From assembly GCF_030733205.1 (NCBI RefSeq), contig NZ_JASHJL010000015.1, positions 1-64,000 on the forward strand: DNA of 64,000 bases, in the 5' to 3' direction. Source of the DNA: Mameliella sp. MMSF_3455. Lineage in GTDB: Bacteria; Pseudomonadota; Alphaproteobacteria; Rhodobacterales; Rhodobacteraceae. The notes under the pieces are model-generated. The model was not told the origin of the DNA and ran no database searches. It worked only from the letters and a program-made list of their open reading frames with translations. Below are positions 1-7,267 of the stretch, piece by piece. A program made the position numbers and the translations under genes. Positions within the stretch are counted from its first letter, which is position 1. Each line of letters begins with the position of its first letter.

Positions 1-77
1 ATCCACATCAGTGTAAGGGGGTCATTTTTGGACGCCGATCACCCCTCTACGGGGTCAAAATTGCACGCCGGTTCACA
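1..77. mobile_element. Terminus of an IS21-like insertion sequence (rest lies left of the window)
   Basis: Two imperfect 19-base direct repeats lie at 18-36 and 51-69, 33 bases apart. Both start GGGGTCA and end ACGCC. Read on the minus strand they follow a TGTGAAC end at 77-71. Multiple internal terminal repeats of this GGCGTnCAAnnnTGACCCC kind are typical of IS21-family ends in Alphaproteobacteria, which I recognise from memory. No transposase is inside the window, so the family is inferred from the end sequence alone. Confidence 0.4.
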
Positions 78-192
78 TTCGGGAGCTCGCCCGCCTCCTT
101 TCGATTTGCGCGATAAAGCGATGGTCTGGGCGCGATGGTCGGCCGATGTGTCACCACGAAACAGGTGCCTTGGCCGCGACAGCCGGGCCGTG

Positions 193-819
193 TCAGCCGC
201 GCATGGCGTCGCGCAGGGACTGCAGGGCTTCCAGCGGATCTTCCTCGCGCCAGATTTCCTCGCCGACGGCAAAGAAATCCGTGACCGGGGCCAGGCTGCG
301 GACGAGTTCGGGCGTCAACCCGCCTTCGGCGACGACAGGGACCTCGATCATCTCGGTCCACCAGGCAAAGAGCTCATGCTCGGCCACTTCGCCATCGCCC
401 AAGGCGCCAGAGACGGGGCCGAAGGCAACGTAGTCGGCGCCGTGTTCGCCGGCGGTCATGCCGTCATGGCGCGACTGGGTGCACCAGGCGCCGACGATGG
501 CATCGGGGCCAAGTGTCTTGCGTGCCGTGCGCACGGACCGAGCGCCGTCGACAAGGTGGACACCGTCCAGGCCAAGCCGGTCGGCCAGCATCACATGCGT
601 GTCGATCACCAGCGCCACGTCGACCCGGTGCGCGATCTCGCGCACGGCATCGGCGGCGCGCATCAGCCGGTCTTCGTCGCGGGTGGCCAGGCTCAGGCGC
701 AGGCAGGCGGTCTCGATCCCGTCCAACACGCGCGCCAACCGGTCGGGAAACGTGCCCAGGTCGAATTCTGGTGGCGTGACCAGATAGATCTGCGGGGCAT
801 CGGGGTCTTGGGTCGTCAT
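193..819 (-). CDS. Thiamine-phosphate synthase-like protein
   Basis: A 208-residue TIM-barrel protein of the ThiE/TenI type. ThiE joins the pyrimidine and thiazole moieties to make thiamine phosphate in the cytoplasm. Visible family landmarks are DGVHLVDG at residues 85-92, GADYVAFGP at 127-135 and a VVAEGGL strand near 160. The canonical ThiE motif HLGQxD is here HLVDG, and the usual IGG phosphate loop is AEGG, so this is a divergent member that may not be the main thiamine enzyme. The ATG follows AGGAGA. The gene stands alone, divergent from trmJ, and no other thi gene is in the window. Confidence 0.7.
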   Translation of the reverse strand: MTTQDPDAPQIYLVTPPEFDLGTFPDRLARVLDGIETACLRLSLATRDEDRLMRAADAVREIAHRVDVALVIDTHVMLADRLGLDGVHLVDGARSVRTARKTLGPDAIVGAWCTQSRHDGMTAGEHGADYVAFGPVSGALGDGEVAEHELFAWWTEMIEVPVVAEGGLTPELVRSLAPVTDFFAVGEEIWREEDPLEALQSLRDAMRG

Positions 820-907
820 GGTGTTCTCCTGAACCGAAGGTTCTCATAACGCGGCTTTGCAGCCTTTGCACCCGGGTTTTTCACCTCTCGCCAAGGCTTG
901 CCCCCGG

Positions 908-932
908 GGCGGAGGGGCATTACCCCTCCGCC
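908..932. repeat. GC-rich perfect hairpin in the trmJ leader
   Basis: A perfect 10-base stem (GGCGGAGGGG with CCCCTCCGCC) surrounds a five-base loop just upstream of the trmJ ribosome-binding site. It has no T-run on either strand, so it is not an obvious terminator. It may be a REP-like extragenic palindrome or an mRNA leader structure. Confidence 0.5.
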
Positions 933-952
933 GATCGGACGGAGAGAGCGAG

Positions 953-1702
953 ATGGCGACAGGCACCCCCCAACCGGCCTTTGTGCTGGTGCGGCCCCAG
1001 ATGGGCGAGAATATCGGCGCGGCGGCGCGGGCGATGTGGAATTTCGGTCTCGACCGGATGCGGATCGTCGATCCGCGCGACGGCTGGCCCAACTCCAAGG
1101 CTGTGGCCATGTCGAGCGGCGCCGGGCGCCTGCTGGACGAGGCGCAGTTGTCCGAGGATGTGCCGGGGGCAATCGGGGATTGTTCGTTCGTTCTGGCCAC
1201 CACTGCCCGGCCCCGCGATCTGACCAAGACGATCTGGACGCCCGAAGCGGCGATGACCGAATGCGCGCGCCGAATCGCGGGGGGAGAGAAGGTGGCGGTG
1301 ATCTTCGGCCCGGAACGCGCAGGACTGGAAAACGAGGACATCGCACCCTGCAACGGCATCATCTCGGTCCCGGTCAATCCCGAGTTTGCCTCGCTGAACC
1401 TCGCGCAATGCGTTTTGCTCTGTGCCTACGAATGGCGCAGGGCCAGCGCAGAGATGCCCGAGGTCGCCGAGTCCCTGGCCGGAACGGAACTGGCCCTGCA
1501 GCACGAGGTCGATCATCTTGCGCGCCACTACGAGGAACGCATGGAAGAGGCTGGCTTCTTCTTTCCGGCGCACAAGGCCGATAGCATGAAGGTCAACCTG
1601 CGCAACATGTGGTCCCGCCTGCCGCTGACCCGGGCCGAGGTGCAGATGCTGCATGGTATGATGCGCCAGATGGTGCGTTGGAGAAACAAGAAAGCGGACT
1701 GA
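953..1702 (+). CDS. trmJ: tRNA 2'-O-methyltransferase of the TrmJ type (SPOUT family)
   Basis: A 249-residue SPOUT-class RNA methyltransferase. TrmJ methylates the ribose of residue 32 in the tRNA anticodon loop using S-adenosylmethionine. The N-terminal VRPQMGENIGAAARAMWNFG is the family's RNA/AdoMet-binding start, and IFGPERAGLENEDI followed by NPEFASLNLAQ forms the knotted SAM site. A helical extension follows, as in TrmJ. The ATG at 953 has GGAGAGAG in front; an upstream in-frame start would read through the GC-rich leader hairpin and is unlikely. The stop codon lies inside the downstream terminator stem. Confidence 0.85.
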   Translation: MATGTPQPAFVLVRPQMGENIGAAARAMWNFGLDRMRIVDPRDGWPNSKAVAMSSGAGRLLDEAQLSEDVPGAIGDCSFVLATTARPRDLTKTIWTPEAAMTECARRIAGGEKVAVIFGPERAGLENEDIAPCNGIISVPVNPEFASLNLAQCVLLCAYEWRRASAEMPEVAESLAGTELALQHEVDHLARHYEERMEEAGFFFPAHKADSMKVNLRNMWSRLPLTRAEVQMLHGMMRQMVRWRNKKAD

Positions 1703-1722
1703 TCCGTGGGGGATCAGTCCGC
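1694..1722 (-). terminator. Terminator between trmJ and the first SH3 gene
   Basis: A perfect 12-base stem (GCGGACTGATCC with GGATCAGTCCGC) has a five-base loop. On the minus strand it is followed by the T-rich stretch TTTCTTGTTTC, so it best serves the SH3 gene arriving from the right. It overlaps the trmJ stop codon and may also halt trmJ transcripts. Confidence 0.7.
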
Positions 1723-1772
1723 CAGAAGGCCGGGCCGGCCAGGGAGGAGAACCGGCGCCGGGTTGGGCCGCG

Positions 1773-2123
1773 TCAGTAGTTGCCGCCGCCCGAATAGCCG
1801 CCGGAATACCCACCCGAGTAGCCCTTCTTCTTGGGCGGCGTGTAGGTGTTCTTCGGCGGGGTGTAGGTGCAGGCGTAGTTCAGGATGTAGTCGCCATGGA
1901 CCCAGTAGTACTGGCCCTGGTACTGGATCTGCACCCAGCCGTACTGCGTGTCGTAGGTGTCGAGTGCCGTGCAGGGGCTGAAGGTGCCCACCACCGGGTA
2001 GTTCTGGCCCGGACCGGTGCGGTAGTTCAGGTGGTTCTGGCCGACCCAGGCCTGCCCGGCCGAGGCGGCGGAGGCGGCGAGCGTTGCGGCGGCGACGGCG
2101 GCGGAGATGAGGAAAGTCTTCAT
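1773..2123 (-). CDS. Secreted small SH3-domain protein, paralogue 1 (Gly-Tyr tail)
   Basis: A 116-residue exported protein. An N-terminal signal peptide ends near ASAASAG. It is followed by a bacterial SH3 domain (AWVGQNHLNYRTGPGQNYPV onward, through QYYWVHGDYI) with two cysteines that could form a disulfide. The C-terminus has two TYTPPK repeats, then GYSGGYSGGYSGGGNY. SH3b domains often bind cell-wall material, but the ligand here is unknown. I chose the ATG at 2123 because it begins the signal peptide and follows AAAGGACC. It is one of three tandem paralogues, and only this copy has a Gly/Tyr tail in place of a His/Lys tail. Confidence 0.75.
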   Translation of the reverse strand: MKTFLISAAVAAATLAASAASAGQAWVGQNHLNYRTGPGQNYPVVGTFSPCTALDTYDTQYGWVQIQYQGQYYWVHGDYILNYACTYTPPKNTYTPPKKKGYSGGYSGGYSGGGNY

Positions 2124-2224
2124 GGGATAGGTCCTTTGGGGGCTATGGTTGTCTGACAAGAGCCGGTGATCGGATATTCGTTAACCTGTGGACCCAAGGT
2201 AAACCTCGGCTGCCCCGCGCATAA

Positions 2225-2240
2225 GTCAGACATTCCTGAC
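2225..2240. promoter_or_regulatory. Operator-like inverted repeat upstream of SH3 gene 1
   Basis: GTCAGACATTCCTGAC is a near-perfect inverted repeat of GTCAGG-N4-CCTGAC. It lies 102 bases upstream of the start codon. A TTAACCTGTG element begins at 2181, 44 bases away, exactly the spacing found at SH3 gene 3. Confidence 0.55.
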
Positions 2241-2291
2241 CGCCCTGGCGGTCTGCTTGGGGTAGGCATTGTCCAACTGGAAACAAAAAAA

Positions 2292-2315
2292 GACCGATCC
2301 GCGCAGGGATCGGTC
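2292..2315 (-). terminator. Intrinsic terminator of SH3 gene 2
   Basis: GACCGATCC pairs with GGATCGGTC across a six-base loop. On the minus strand it is followed by a run of seven T. A second perfect 10-base stem (2326-2356, GGCGCCGGTC with GACCGGCGCC) lies between it and the gene's stop codon. Confidence 0.8.
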
Positions 2316-2371
2316 AGGGAGGAGGGGCGCCGGTCCGGGAGGAGGAGACCGGCGCCGAAGGGAGGAAAGGA

Positions 2372-2689
2372 TCAGTAGTTGTAGTGGTGGTTCTTCTTGT
2401 GGCCCCAGGACTTCTTCTTCTTGGGGGCCCAGTGGCAGGAATGCTTGCTCAGGTACTTGGCCGAAACCCAGTAGTAGTTGTGCTGGAATTTCACCTTGGC
2501 CCAGCCGTGCTTGTAAGCGACGATGTGGACCGGGGTGCAGGGATTGAATACACCAAGCACCTGGTAATGCGTGCTGGGACCCGAACGCGCGTTCAGGGGG
2601 GTCTTGCCAACCCAGGCCTGCGTGGCCGAAGCGGCCGAGGCGGTCATGGCGGTTGCAGCGACGATGGCGGAGAGAATGAGCTTTTTCAT
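2372..2689 (-). CDS. Secreted small SH3-domain protein, paralogue 2 (Lys/His tail)
   Basis: A 105-residue exported protein. Its signal peptide (MKKLILSAIVAATAMTASAA) is identical at the start to that of paralogue 3. A compact SH3 domain follows (AWVGKTPLNARSGPSTHYQV to YYWVSAKYLS) with two conserved cysteines (PCTPVH and HSCHW). The tail is basic and histidine-rich, KKKKSWGHKKNHHYNY, which could bind metal ions or polyanions; that role is an inference. The ATG follows AAAGGACCAGACC, nearly identical to the leader of paralogue 3. The gene has its own promoter region and terminator. Confidence 0.75.
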   Translation of the reverse strand: MKKLILSAIVAATAMTASAASATQAWVGKTPLNARSGPSTHYQVLGVFNPCTPVHIVAYKHGWAKVKFQHNYYWVSAKYLSKHSCHWAPKKKKSWGHKKNHHYNY

Positions 2690-2793
2690 CGGTCTGGTCC
2701 TTTGAACTAAGTCTTTGATCTGTAGTGCTTGCTGGTCTGGGTGGTCGTCTTGTTCCGTGACACCAACCTATGACTTTCGAGGCCCGCGCATAA

Positions 2794-2824
2794 GTCAGGC
2801 ATTCCTGACGGAGGTATTCCCGAC
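2794..2824. promoter_or_regulatory. Operator-like repeat upstream of SH3 gene 2
   Basis: A perfect inverted repeat GTCAGGCATTCCTGAC (2794-2809) is followed by a second, similar box GGTATTCCCGAC (2813-2824). The two GGnATTCCnGAC boxes are 15 bases apart. The same pair occurs upstream of SH3 gene 3. Confidence 0.6.
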
Positions 2825-2889
2825 CCTGCGGCGTGACATGAGCCTGGTTTCAGTCCCCGAGATCTGTCGGTGATCCGGACAAGAAAAAA

Positions 2890-2916
2890 CGGACCGATCC
2901 GTGGGGGATCGGTCCG
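2890..2916 (-). terminator. Intrinsic terminator of SH3 gene 3
   Basis: CGGACCGATCC pairs perfectly with GGATCGGTCCG across a five-base loop. On the minus strand it is followed by TTTTTTCTT. A second GC-rich hairpin (GCGCCGGA with TCCGGCGC) sits between it and the stop codon, repeating the arrangement at gene 2. Confidence 0.8.
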
Positions 2917-2970
2917 CGAGGGGGAGGTGCGCCGGACAGGGAGGAGGATCCGGCGCCCCAGGGGAAGAGA

Positions 2971-3321
2971 TCAGTAGTTGTAGTAGTGGTTCTTGTGGCC
3001 CCAGTGCTGCTTCTTGTGGCCCCAGTGATGCTTTTTCGGGGTCCAGTGGCAGGCGTGGCCCCGCACGTAGTCGGCCTTCACCCAGTAGTAGTTGTGGTTG
3101 AAGTAGACTTTGTACCAGGTCGGGTTGCCATAGTAGTCGCGGGTGAACTTGACCACGTGCACCGGGGTGCAGGGCTTGAACACGCCCAGCTTGTGATACT
3201 GGACACCGGGTCCGGAACGGGCATTCAGGTGGTTGTGGCCGATCCAGGCCTGGGTGGCCGAGGCGGCCGAGGCGGTCATGGCGGTTGCTGCGACGATGGC
3301 GGAAAGAATGAGCTTTTTCAT
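2971..3321 (-). CDS. Secreted small SH3-domain protein, paralogue 3 (His/Trp/Lys repeat tail)
   Basis: A 116-residue exported protein with a signal peptide and an SH3 domain (AWIGHNHLNARSGPGVQYHK to YYWVKADYVR). The domain carries a short insertion, TRDYYGNPTW, absent from paralogue 2. Cysteines at PCTPVH and HACHW match the other copies. The tail repeats HWGHKK and ends NHYYNY. Histidine density suggests metal binding, but nothing proves it. The start at 3321 is chosen because it begins the signal peptide and has AAAGGACC upstream; the reading frame stays open much further upstream without a plausible start. Confidence 0.75.
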   Translation of the reverse strand: MKKLILSAIVAATAMTASAASATQAWIGHNHLNARSGPGVQYHKLGVFKPCTPVHVVKFTRDYYGNPTWYKVYFNHNYYWVKADYVRGHACHWTPKKHHWGHKKQHWGHKNHYYNY

Positions 3322-3412
3322 GGGTCTGGTCCTTTGGGTCGATGATCTGGCGGGGTCTGTCGTCTTCGTTAACCTGTGCCCATAATTTACGGTTTGCCCC
3401 CCGATTTCATAA

Positions 3413-3443
3413 GTCAGGCATTCCAGACGGAGGTATTCCGGAC
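3413..3443. promoter_or_regulatory. Operator-like repeat upstream of SH3 gene 3
   Basis: GTCAGGCATTCCAGAC (3413-3428) is followed by GGTATTCCGGAC (3432-3443), matching the boxes of gene 2. A TTAACCTGTG element starts at 3369, 44 bases from the inverted repeat, the same distance as at gene 1. Confidence 0.6.
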
Positions 3444-3521
3444 CCCGCGACATGCCGCAGGGGCGCCGCTTGAAGGCCCTCGTCGGGCGCTCTACTGTCC
3501 GTTCAAAATGCGGAGGCTGGG

Positions 3522-4667
3522 ATGGCAGAGAAACGCAAGCTGTTCGAGGAAGTGGGCGAGGGCGCGCCGAAACCGGCGGGCCCGGCAGGCGGCATGATCG
3601 ACGCAGGAAAACGAGGCGCGCGCGGAGCGGTGCGCCTGTGGCTGATGGTGCTTTTCCTGCTGGTTGTGGTGATGATCGCGGTCGGCGGGCTGACACGGCT
3701 GACGGATTCCGGACTGTCGATCACCGAGTGGAAACCGATCACCGGGGCGCTGCCGCCGATGAATGCGGCCGACTGGGATACCGAGTTCGAGAAATACAAG
3801 CAGATCCCCGAGTACCAGTTGCAGAACAAGGGCATGTCGCTGTCCGAGTTCAAGACGATCTACTGGTGGGAATGGGGGCATCGCCAGCTGGGCAGGGTGA
3901 TCGGCCTGGTCTGGGCATTGGGATTCTTCGGGTTCCTGCTGGCCAAGGCAATTCCGCCGGGCTGGACCGGGCGGCTGCTGGGCCTGGGGGCCCTTGGCGG
4001 CCTTCAGGGGGCCATCGGCTGGTGGATGGTCTCCTCGGGCCTTGGTGGCGAGATGCTGGACGTGGCGTCCTATCGCTTGGCCACGCACCTTGGACTGGCC
4101 TTTGTCATCCTGGGGCTGATCGCGTGGTATGTGTATCACCTGACCTATGAGGAACGCGCGCTGATGCAGGCCCGGCGCAGCGCCGAGCCCAAGCTGTTTT
4201 CCATGTCCACGGGGCTGATGCACTTCGCCTTCCTGCAGATCCTGCTGGGCGCACTGGTGGCCGGCATCGACGCGGGCCGGAGCTACAACGACTGGCCGCT
4301 GATGGGCGGAGAGATCTTTCCCTCCAACGCGTTCGATTTTGAGCCGCTCTGGCGGAACTTCTTTGAAAACGCGGGCCTTGTGCAATTCATGCACCGAGTG
4401 ACCGGCTACCTGCTGTTTGCATTCGGCGTCGTGGTCTGGCTGCGCGCGCGGCGGTCAGCCAACAGCGACACGCGCTTTCGGTTCAACGCCGTCTTTGCCG
4501 TCTTGTTGCTGCAGATTGTGCTGGGTATCGTTACGGTTGTTTATGCCGCGCCCTGGCACATTGCCATCGTGCACCAACTGGGGGCGGTTGCACTTTTGGC
4601 ACTGATATTGCGGGCGCGGTTTGCCGCGCGCTATCCCGCACCACAAAGCATAAGAGGCACGAATTGA
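3522..4667 (+). CDS. ctaA: Haem A synthase CtaA
   Basis: A 381-residue polytopic inner-membrane protein that oxidises the haem O methyl group to make haem A for aa3-type cytochrome oxidase. I see about eight hydrophobic helices in two similar halves. The expected haem-ligand histidines occur as EWGHRQLGR, RLATHLGLAF, QFMHRVTGYLL and IVHQLGAVALL. LTRLTDSGLSITEWKPITG is the conserved family signature after helix 1, and the length is typical of the alphaproteobacterial form. Its stop codon directly abuts the start of the M32 peptidase, so the two are probably co-transcribed. Confidence 0.93.
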   Translation: MAEKRKLFEEVGEGAPKPAGPAGGMIDAGKRGARGAVRLWLMVLFLLVVVMIAVGGLTRLTDSGLSITEWKPITGALPPMNAADWDTEFEKYKQIPEYQLQNKGMSLSEFKTIYWWEWGHRQLGRVIGLVWALGFFGFLLAKAIPPGWTGRLLGLGALGGLQGAIGWWMVSSGLGGEMLDVASYRLATHLGLAFVILGLIAWYVYHLTYEERALMQARRSAEPKLFSMSTGLMHFAFLQILLGALVAGIDAGRSYNDWPLMGGEIFPSNAFDFEPLWRNFFENAGLVQFMHRVTGYLLFAFGVVVWLRARRSANSDTRFRFNAVFAVLLLQIVLGIVTVVYAAPWHIAIVHQLGAVALLALILRARFAARYPAPQSIRGTN

Positions 4668-6143
4668 ATGAGCGCATATGACGAATTGATGGCGTTCCAG
4701 CGTGACACAGAGGCGCTGGCGCAGGTTGCAGGCCGGTTGAGCTGGGATCAGGAAACCATGATGCCGCGTGGCGCGGCGGACCAGCGCAGTGATGAACGCG
4801 CCGCCATGGAGGCGATCCTGCACCAGCGCCGCACCGACCCGCGCGTCGGAGACTGGCTGGCGGCCATAGCAGACAAGGACCTTGATCCGGTCGCCCGTGC
4901 CCAACTGCGCCACATCCGCCGCAGCCACGACCGCAGTGTGCGCGTGCCTGAACGGCTTGCCTCGGAAATCGCCCGCCTGGTCAGCCGCAGCCACGTTATC
5001 TGGGCCGAGGCGCGTGCGGACGACGATTTCGCGGCCTTCGCCCCGGTGCTGAAAGAGCTGATCGCCCTCCGGCAGGAAGAGGGGGCTGCGCTGGCGGCGG
5101 GTGGCGATGTCTATGACGCACTGCTGGACGACTACGAACCCGGCGCCAAGGCGGCGGACCTCGAGGCGATGTTCGGTGCCCTGCGGCCGCGACTGGTGGC
5201 GCTGCGCGAAGCGGTGCTGTCAAAGCCCGCGCCACAGGGCCTGACGGGCACCTTTGACGAGGCGGGGCAGATGAAACTGGCGCGCCTTCTGGCCAAGACC
5301 TTCGGCTACGACATGAGACGGGGCAGGGTGGACAAGGCAGTGCACCCCTTCAGTTCCGGCTCGGGAGACGATGTGCGCATCACCACGCGCACCATGCCGC
5401 TGGAACCGTTCAACTGTTTCTACTCGACCATCCACGAGGTTGGCCACGGCAGCTATGAACAGAACATCGACCCGACGTACCGGTTGACGCCTTTGGGGGC
5501 GGGCGCGTCGATGGGCGTGCACGAAAGCCAGAGCCGGATCTACGAGAACCAGATCGGGCGCTCGCGGGCCTTCACCGGCTGGCTCTATGGCCAGATGCGC
5601 GACACTTTCGGCGATATCGGCATCGCGGACGAGGACGGGTTCTATGCGGCGGTGAACAAGGTCCGCAACGGCTATATCCGGACGGAGGCGGACGAACTCC
5701 AGTACAACCTTCACGTCCTGCTGCGCTTTGACCTGGAACGCGCGCTGATTTCCGGCGACCTGCAGGTCGATGACCTTGAAACCGCCTGGAATGACCGGTT
5801 CCTGGCCGATTTCGGTTTTGCGGTCGACAAGCCCTCGGACGGGCTGCTGCAGGACGTGCACTGGTCAGCCGGTCTGTTTGGCTATTTCCCGACCTATTCT
5901 CTGGGCAATGTCTATGCGGGTTGCCTTTACAAGGCCCTGCGCGATGCGGTGCCGGAGCTGGACGGGCAGCTGGCGCAGGGCGATACCTCGGGCGCGACGG
6001 GCTGGCTGCGCGACAACCTCCAGCAGCACGGCGGCCTCTACACACCGCGTGAGGTGATCGAGAAGGCCAGTGGAACGGCGCCGTCAGAGGCACCGCTGCT
6101 GGACTACCTCGAAGAGAAGTTCGGCGCGATCTACGGGTTGTAA
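4668..6143 (+). CDS. M32-family metallocarboxypeptidase (Taq carboxypeptidase type)
   Basis: A 491-residue cytoplasmic zinc carboxypeptidase that removes C-terminal residues from peptides. The zinc motif HEVGH lies at residues 256-260; the family more often has HEFGH. Further family blocks are SWDQETMMP near the N-terminus, GVHESQSRIYEN (the third zinc ligand region), IRTEADELQYNLHVLLRFDLE and LGNVYAGCLYK. The length fits the family. It starts immediately after ctaA. No signal peptide is visible. Confidence 0.9.
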   Translation: MSAYDELMAFQRDTEALAQVAGRLSWDQETMMPRGAADQRSDERAAMEAILHQRRTDPRVGDWLAAIADKDLDPVARAQLRHIRRSHDRSVRVPERLASEIARLVSRSHVIWAEARADDDFAAFAPVLKELIALRQEEGAALAAGGDVYDALLDDYEPGAKAADLEAMFGALRPRLVALREAVLSKPAPQGLTGTFDEAGQMKLARLLAKTFGYDMRRGRVDKAVHPFSSGSGDDVRITTRTMPLEPFNCFYSTIHEVGHGSYEQNIDPTYRLTPLGAGASMGVHESQSRIYENQIGRSRAFTGWLYGQMRDTFGDIGIADEDGFYAAVNKVRNGYIRTEADELQYNLHVLLRFDLERALISGDLQVDDLETAWNDRFLADFGFAVDKPSDGLLQDVHWSAGLFGYFPTYSLGNVYAGCLYKALRDAVPELDGQLAQGDTSGATGWLRDNLQQHGGLYTPREVIEKASGTAPSEAPLLDYLEEKFGAIYGL

Positions 6144-6280
6144 ATCAGAGTCGGATCCGGCCGCGTGGGTGTGAGCAGACGCCCGCGCGTCATGATGCAA
6201 GTCCGGCGGTTTTCCCGTTTCGGCCGCTGCGGGGGCTTTGGTAGCACCGTGACTGATGATCCAGCGAGCGGAGAGCAATC

Positions 6281-6595
6281 ATGAAGCAAATTCTCTTGGC
6301 CACCGGCCTTTGCGCCGGGCTTGCGCAACCCGCCCTTGCTCAGACCACGACAGAGGCACGGGTGATCGGCCCGTCGGGCTTGCCCGTCTATTCGTTGCAG
6401 GTTCTGGGGACCAACGGCGTCACCTACAATTGCCGCCCCGACACCGAAGAGCGCGACGGACAAGTCCTGCGCTATTGCCGGCGGGTCAAGGGCGCGGCAG
6501 TTGCCAACGGTGACCCGTTTGCGCTGGCTCCGATGGTCCTGACGGGCGCGGTCCTGGCCGTGTTTGCCGTTGGATCTGCCTCGGGCACGGATTGA
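6281..6595 (+). CDS. Small exported protein of unknown function
   Basis: A 104-residue protein with a cleavable signal peptide (MKQILLATGLCAGLAQPALAQ). A short soluble part has two cysteines (TYNCRPDTEE and LRYCRRV), and a hydrophobic segment near the C-terminus (LAPMVLTGAVLAVFAVGSA) may anchor it in the inner membrane. I do not recognise a family. The ATG has GGAGAG upstream. It lies alone between the M32 peptidase and a convergent gene. Confidence 0.6.
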   Translation: MKQILLATGLCAGLAQPALAQTTTEARVIGPSGLPVYSLQVLGTNGVTYNCRPDTEERDGQVLRYCRRVKGAAVANGDPFALAPMVLTGAVLAVFAVGSASGTD

Positions 6596-6667
6596 CCACC
6601 CGCATCGAAAAAAAAGTGCGGCGCCGCAATCGCGGCCCCGCCCCCGTGCATTCGATATGAACGCGGA

Positions 6668-7243
6668 TCAGCTGTTGGGGTAGATGAATGCCTTGCGCGC
6701 GGATTCGACGTTGCCCAGGCCGCGATTGATCGCCGGGATGGCCCGGTTGACCAGTTGGGCCACCTGCGGGCGCAGGGCCGATCGCGCGTCCTGGTCCGGC
6801 GCCGCATTCAGGATCCTGTACGCCTGCGAGAAATCGTCGGACTGGCTGCGATAGGCTTCGATCAGGGCGCGTGCTTCGGTCAGGAACTCCGTCCGACCCG
6901 GTTGCGTATCTTCCTTGGCCGCAAGCCTGTTGACCAGGTCGCTGGCCTCATCGGCACGTTCGACCATGCTCTCGCCGCAGGATTCGCTGAACATGAGCGC
7001 GTTTCTGGGCGTGGTCGTCGGCAGATCGAAGCTCCCGCTGGCCAGACCGACAAACCAATCGGTGCACTCACGCGACCGACCGTCGAAAGAGTTGATCAGC
7101 TTGATGACCCGGTTGGCGTCATTCTTGCGGTGGTTCTGAGCCTCGATCCGCTGGTTCTGCTGGTAGCGTTCGTAGCGCCCGTACATGAAAAAGACACCGA
7201 CGCCGAAAGCGACGAGCGTAATCAGAAGTGAAATGATGCGCAT
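6668..7243 (-). CDS. Membrane-anchored protein of unknown function
   Basis: A 191-residue protein with one N-terminal membrane helix (IISLLITLVAFGVGVFFMYG) followed by a basic coiled stretch (RYERYQQNQRIEAQNHRK) and an alpha-helical, probably periplasmic domain with two cysteines (SRECTDWF and SESCGES). I know no function. It lies 24 bases downstream of gyrA on the same strand and may be co-transcribed with it. Confidence 0.6.
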   Translation of the reverse strand: MRIISLLITLVAFGVGVFFMYGRYERYQQNQRIEAQNHRKNDANRVIKLINSFDGRSRECTDWFVGLASGSFDLPTTTPRNALMFSESCGESMVERADEASDLVNRLAAKEDTQPGRTEFLTEARALIEAYRSQSDDFSQAYRILNAAPDQDARSALRPQVAQLVNRAIPAINRGLGNVESARKAFIYPNS

Positions 7244-7267
7244 GGCGCCGGAAATCCTCAGTCTGTC

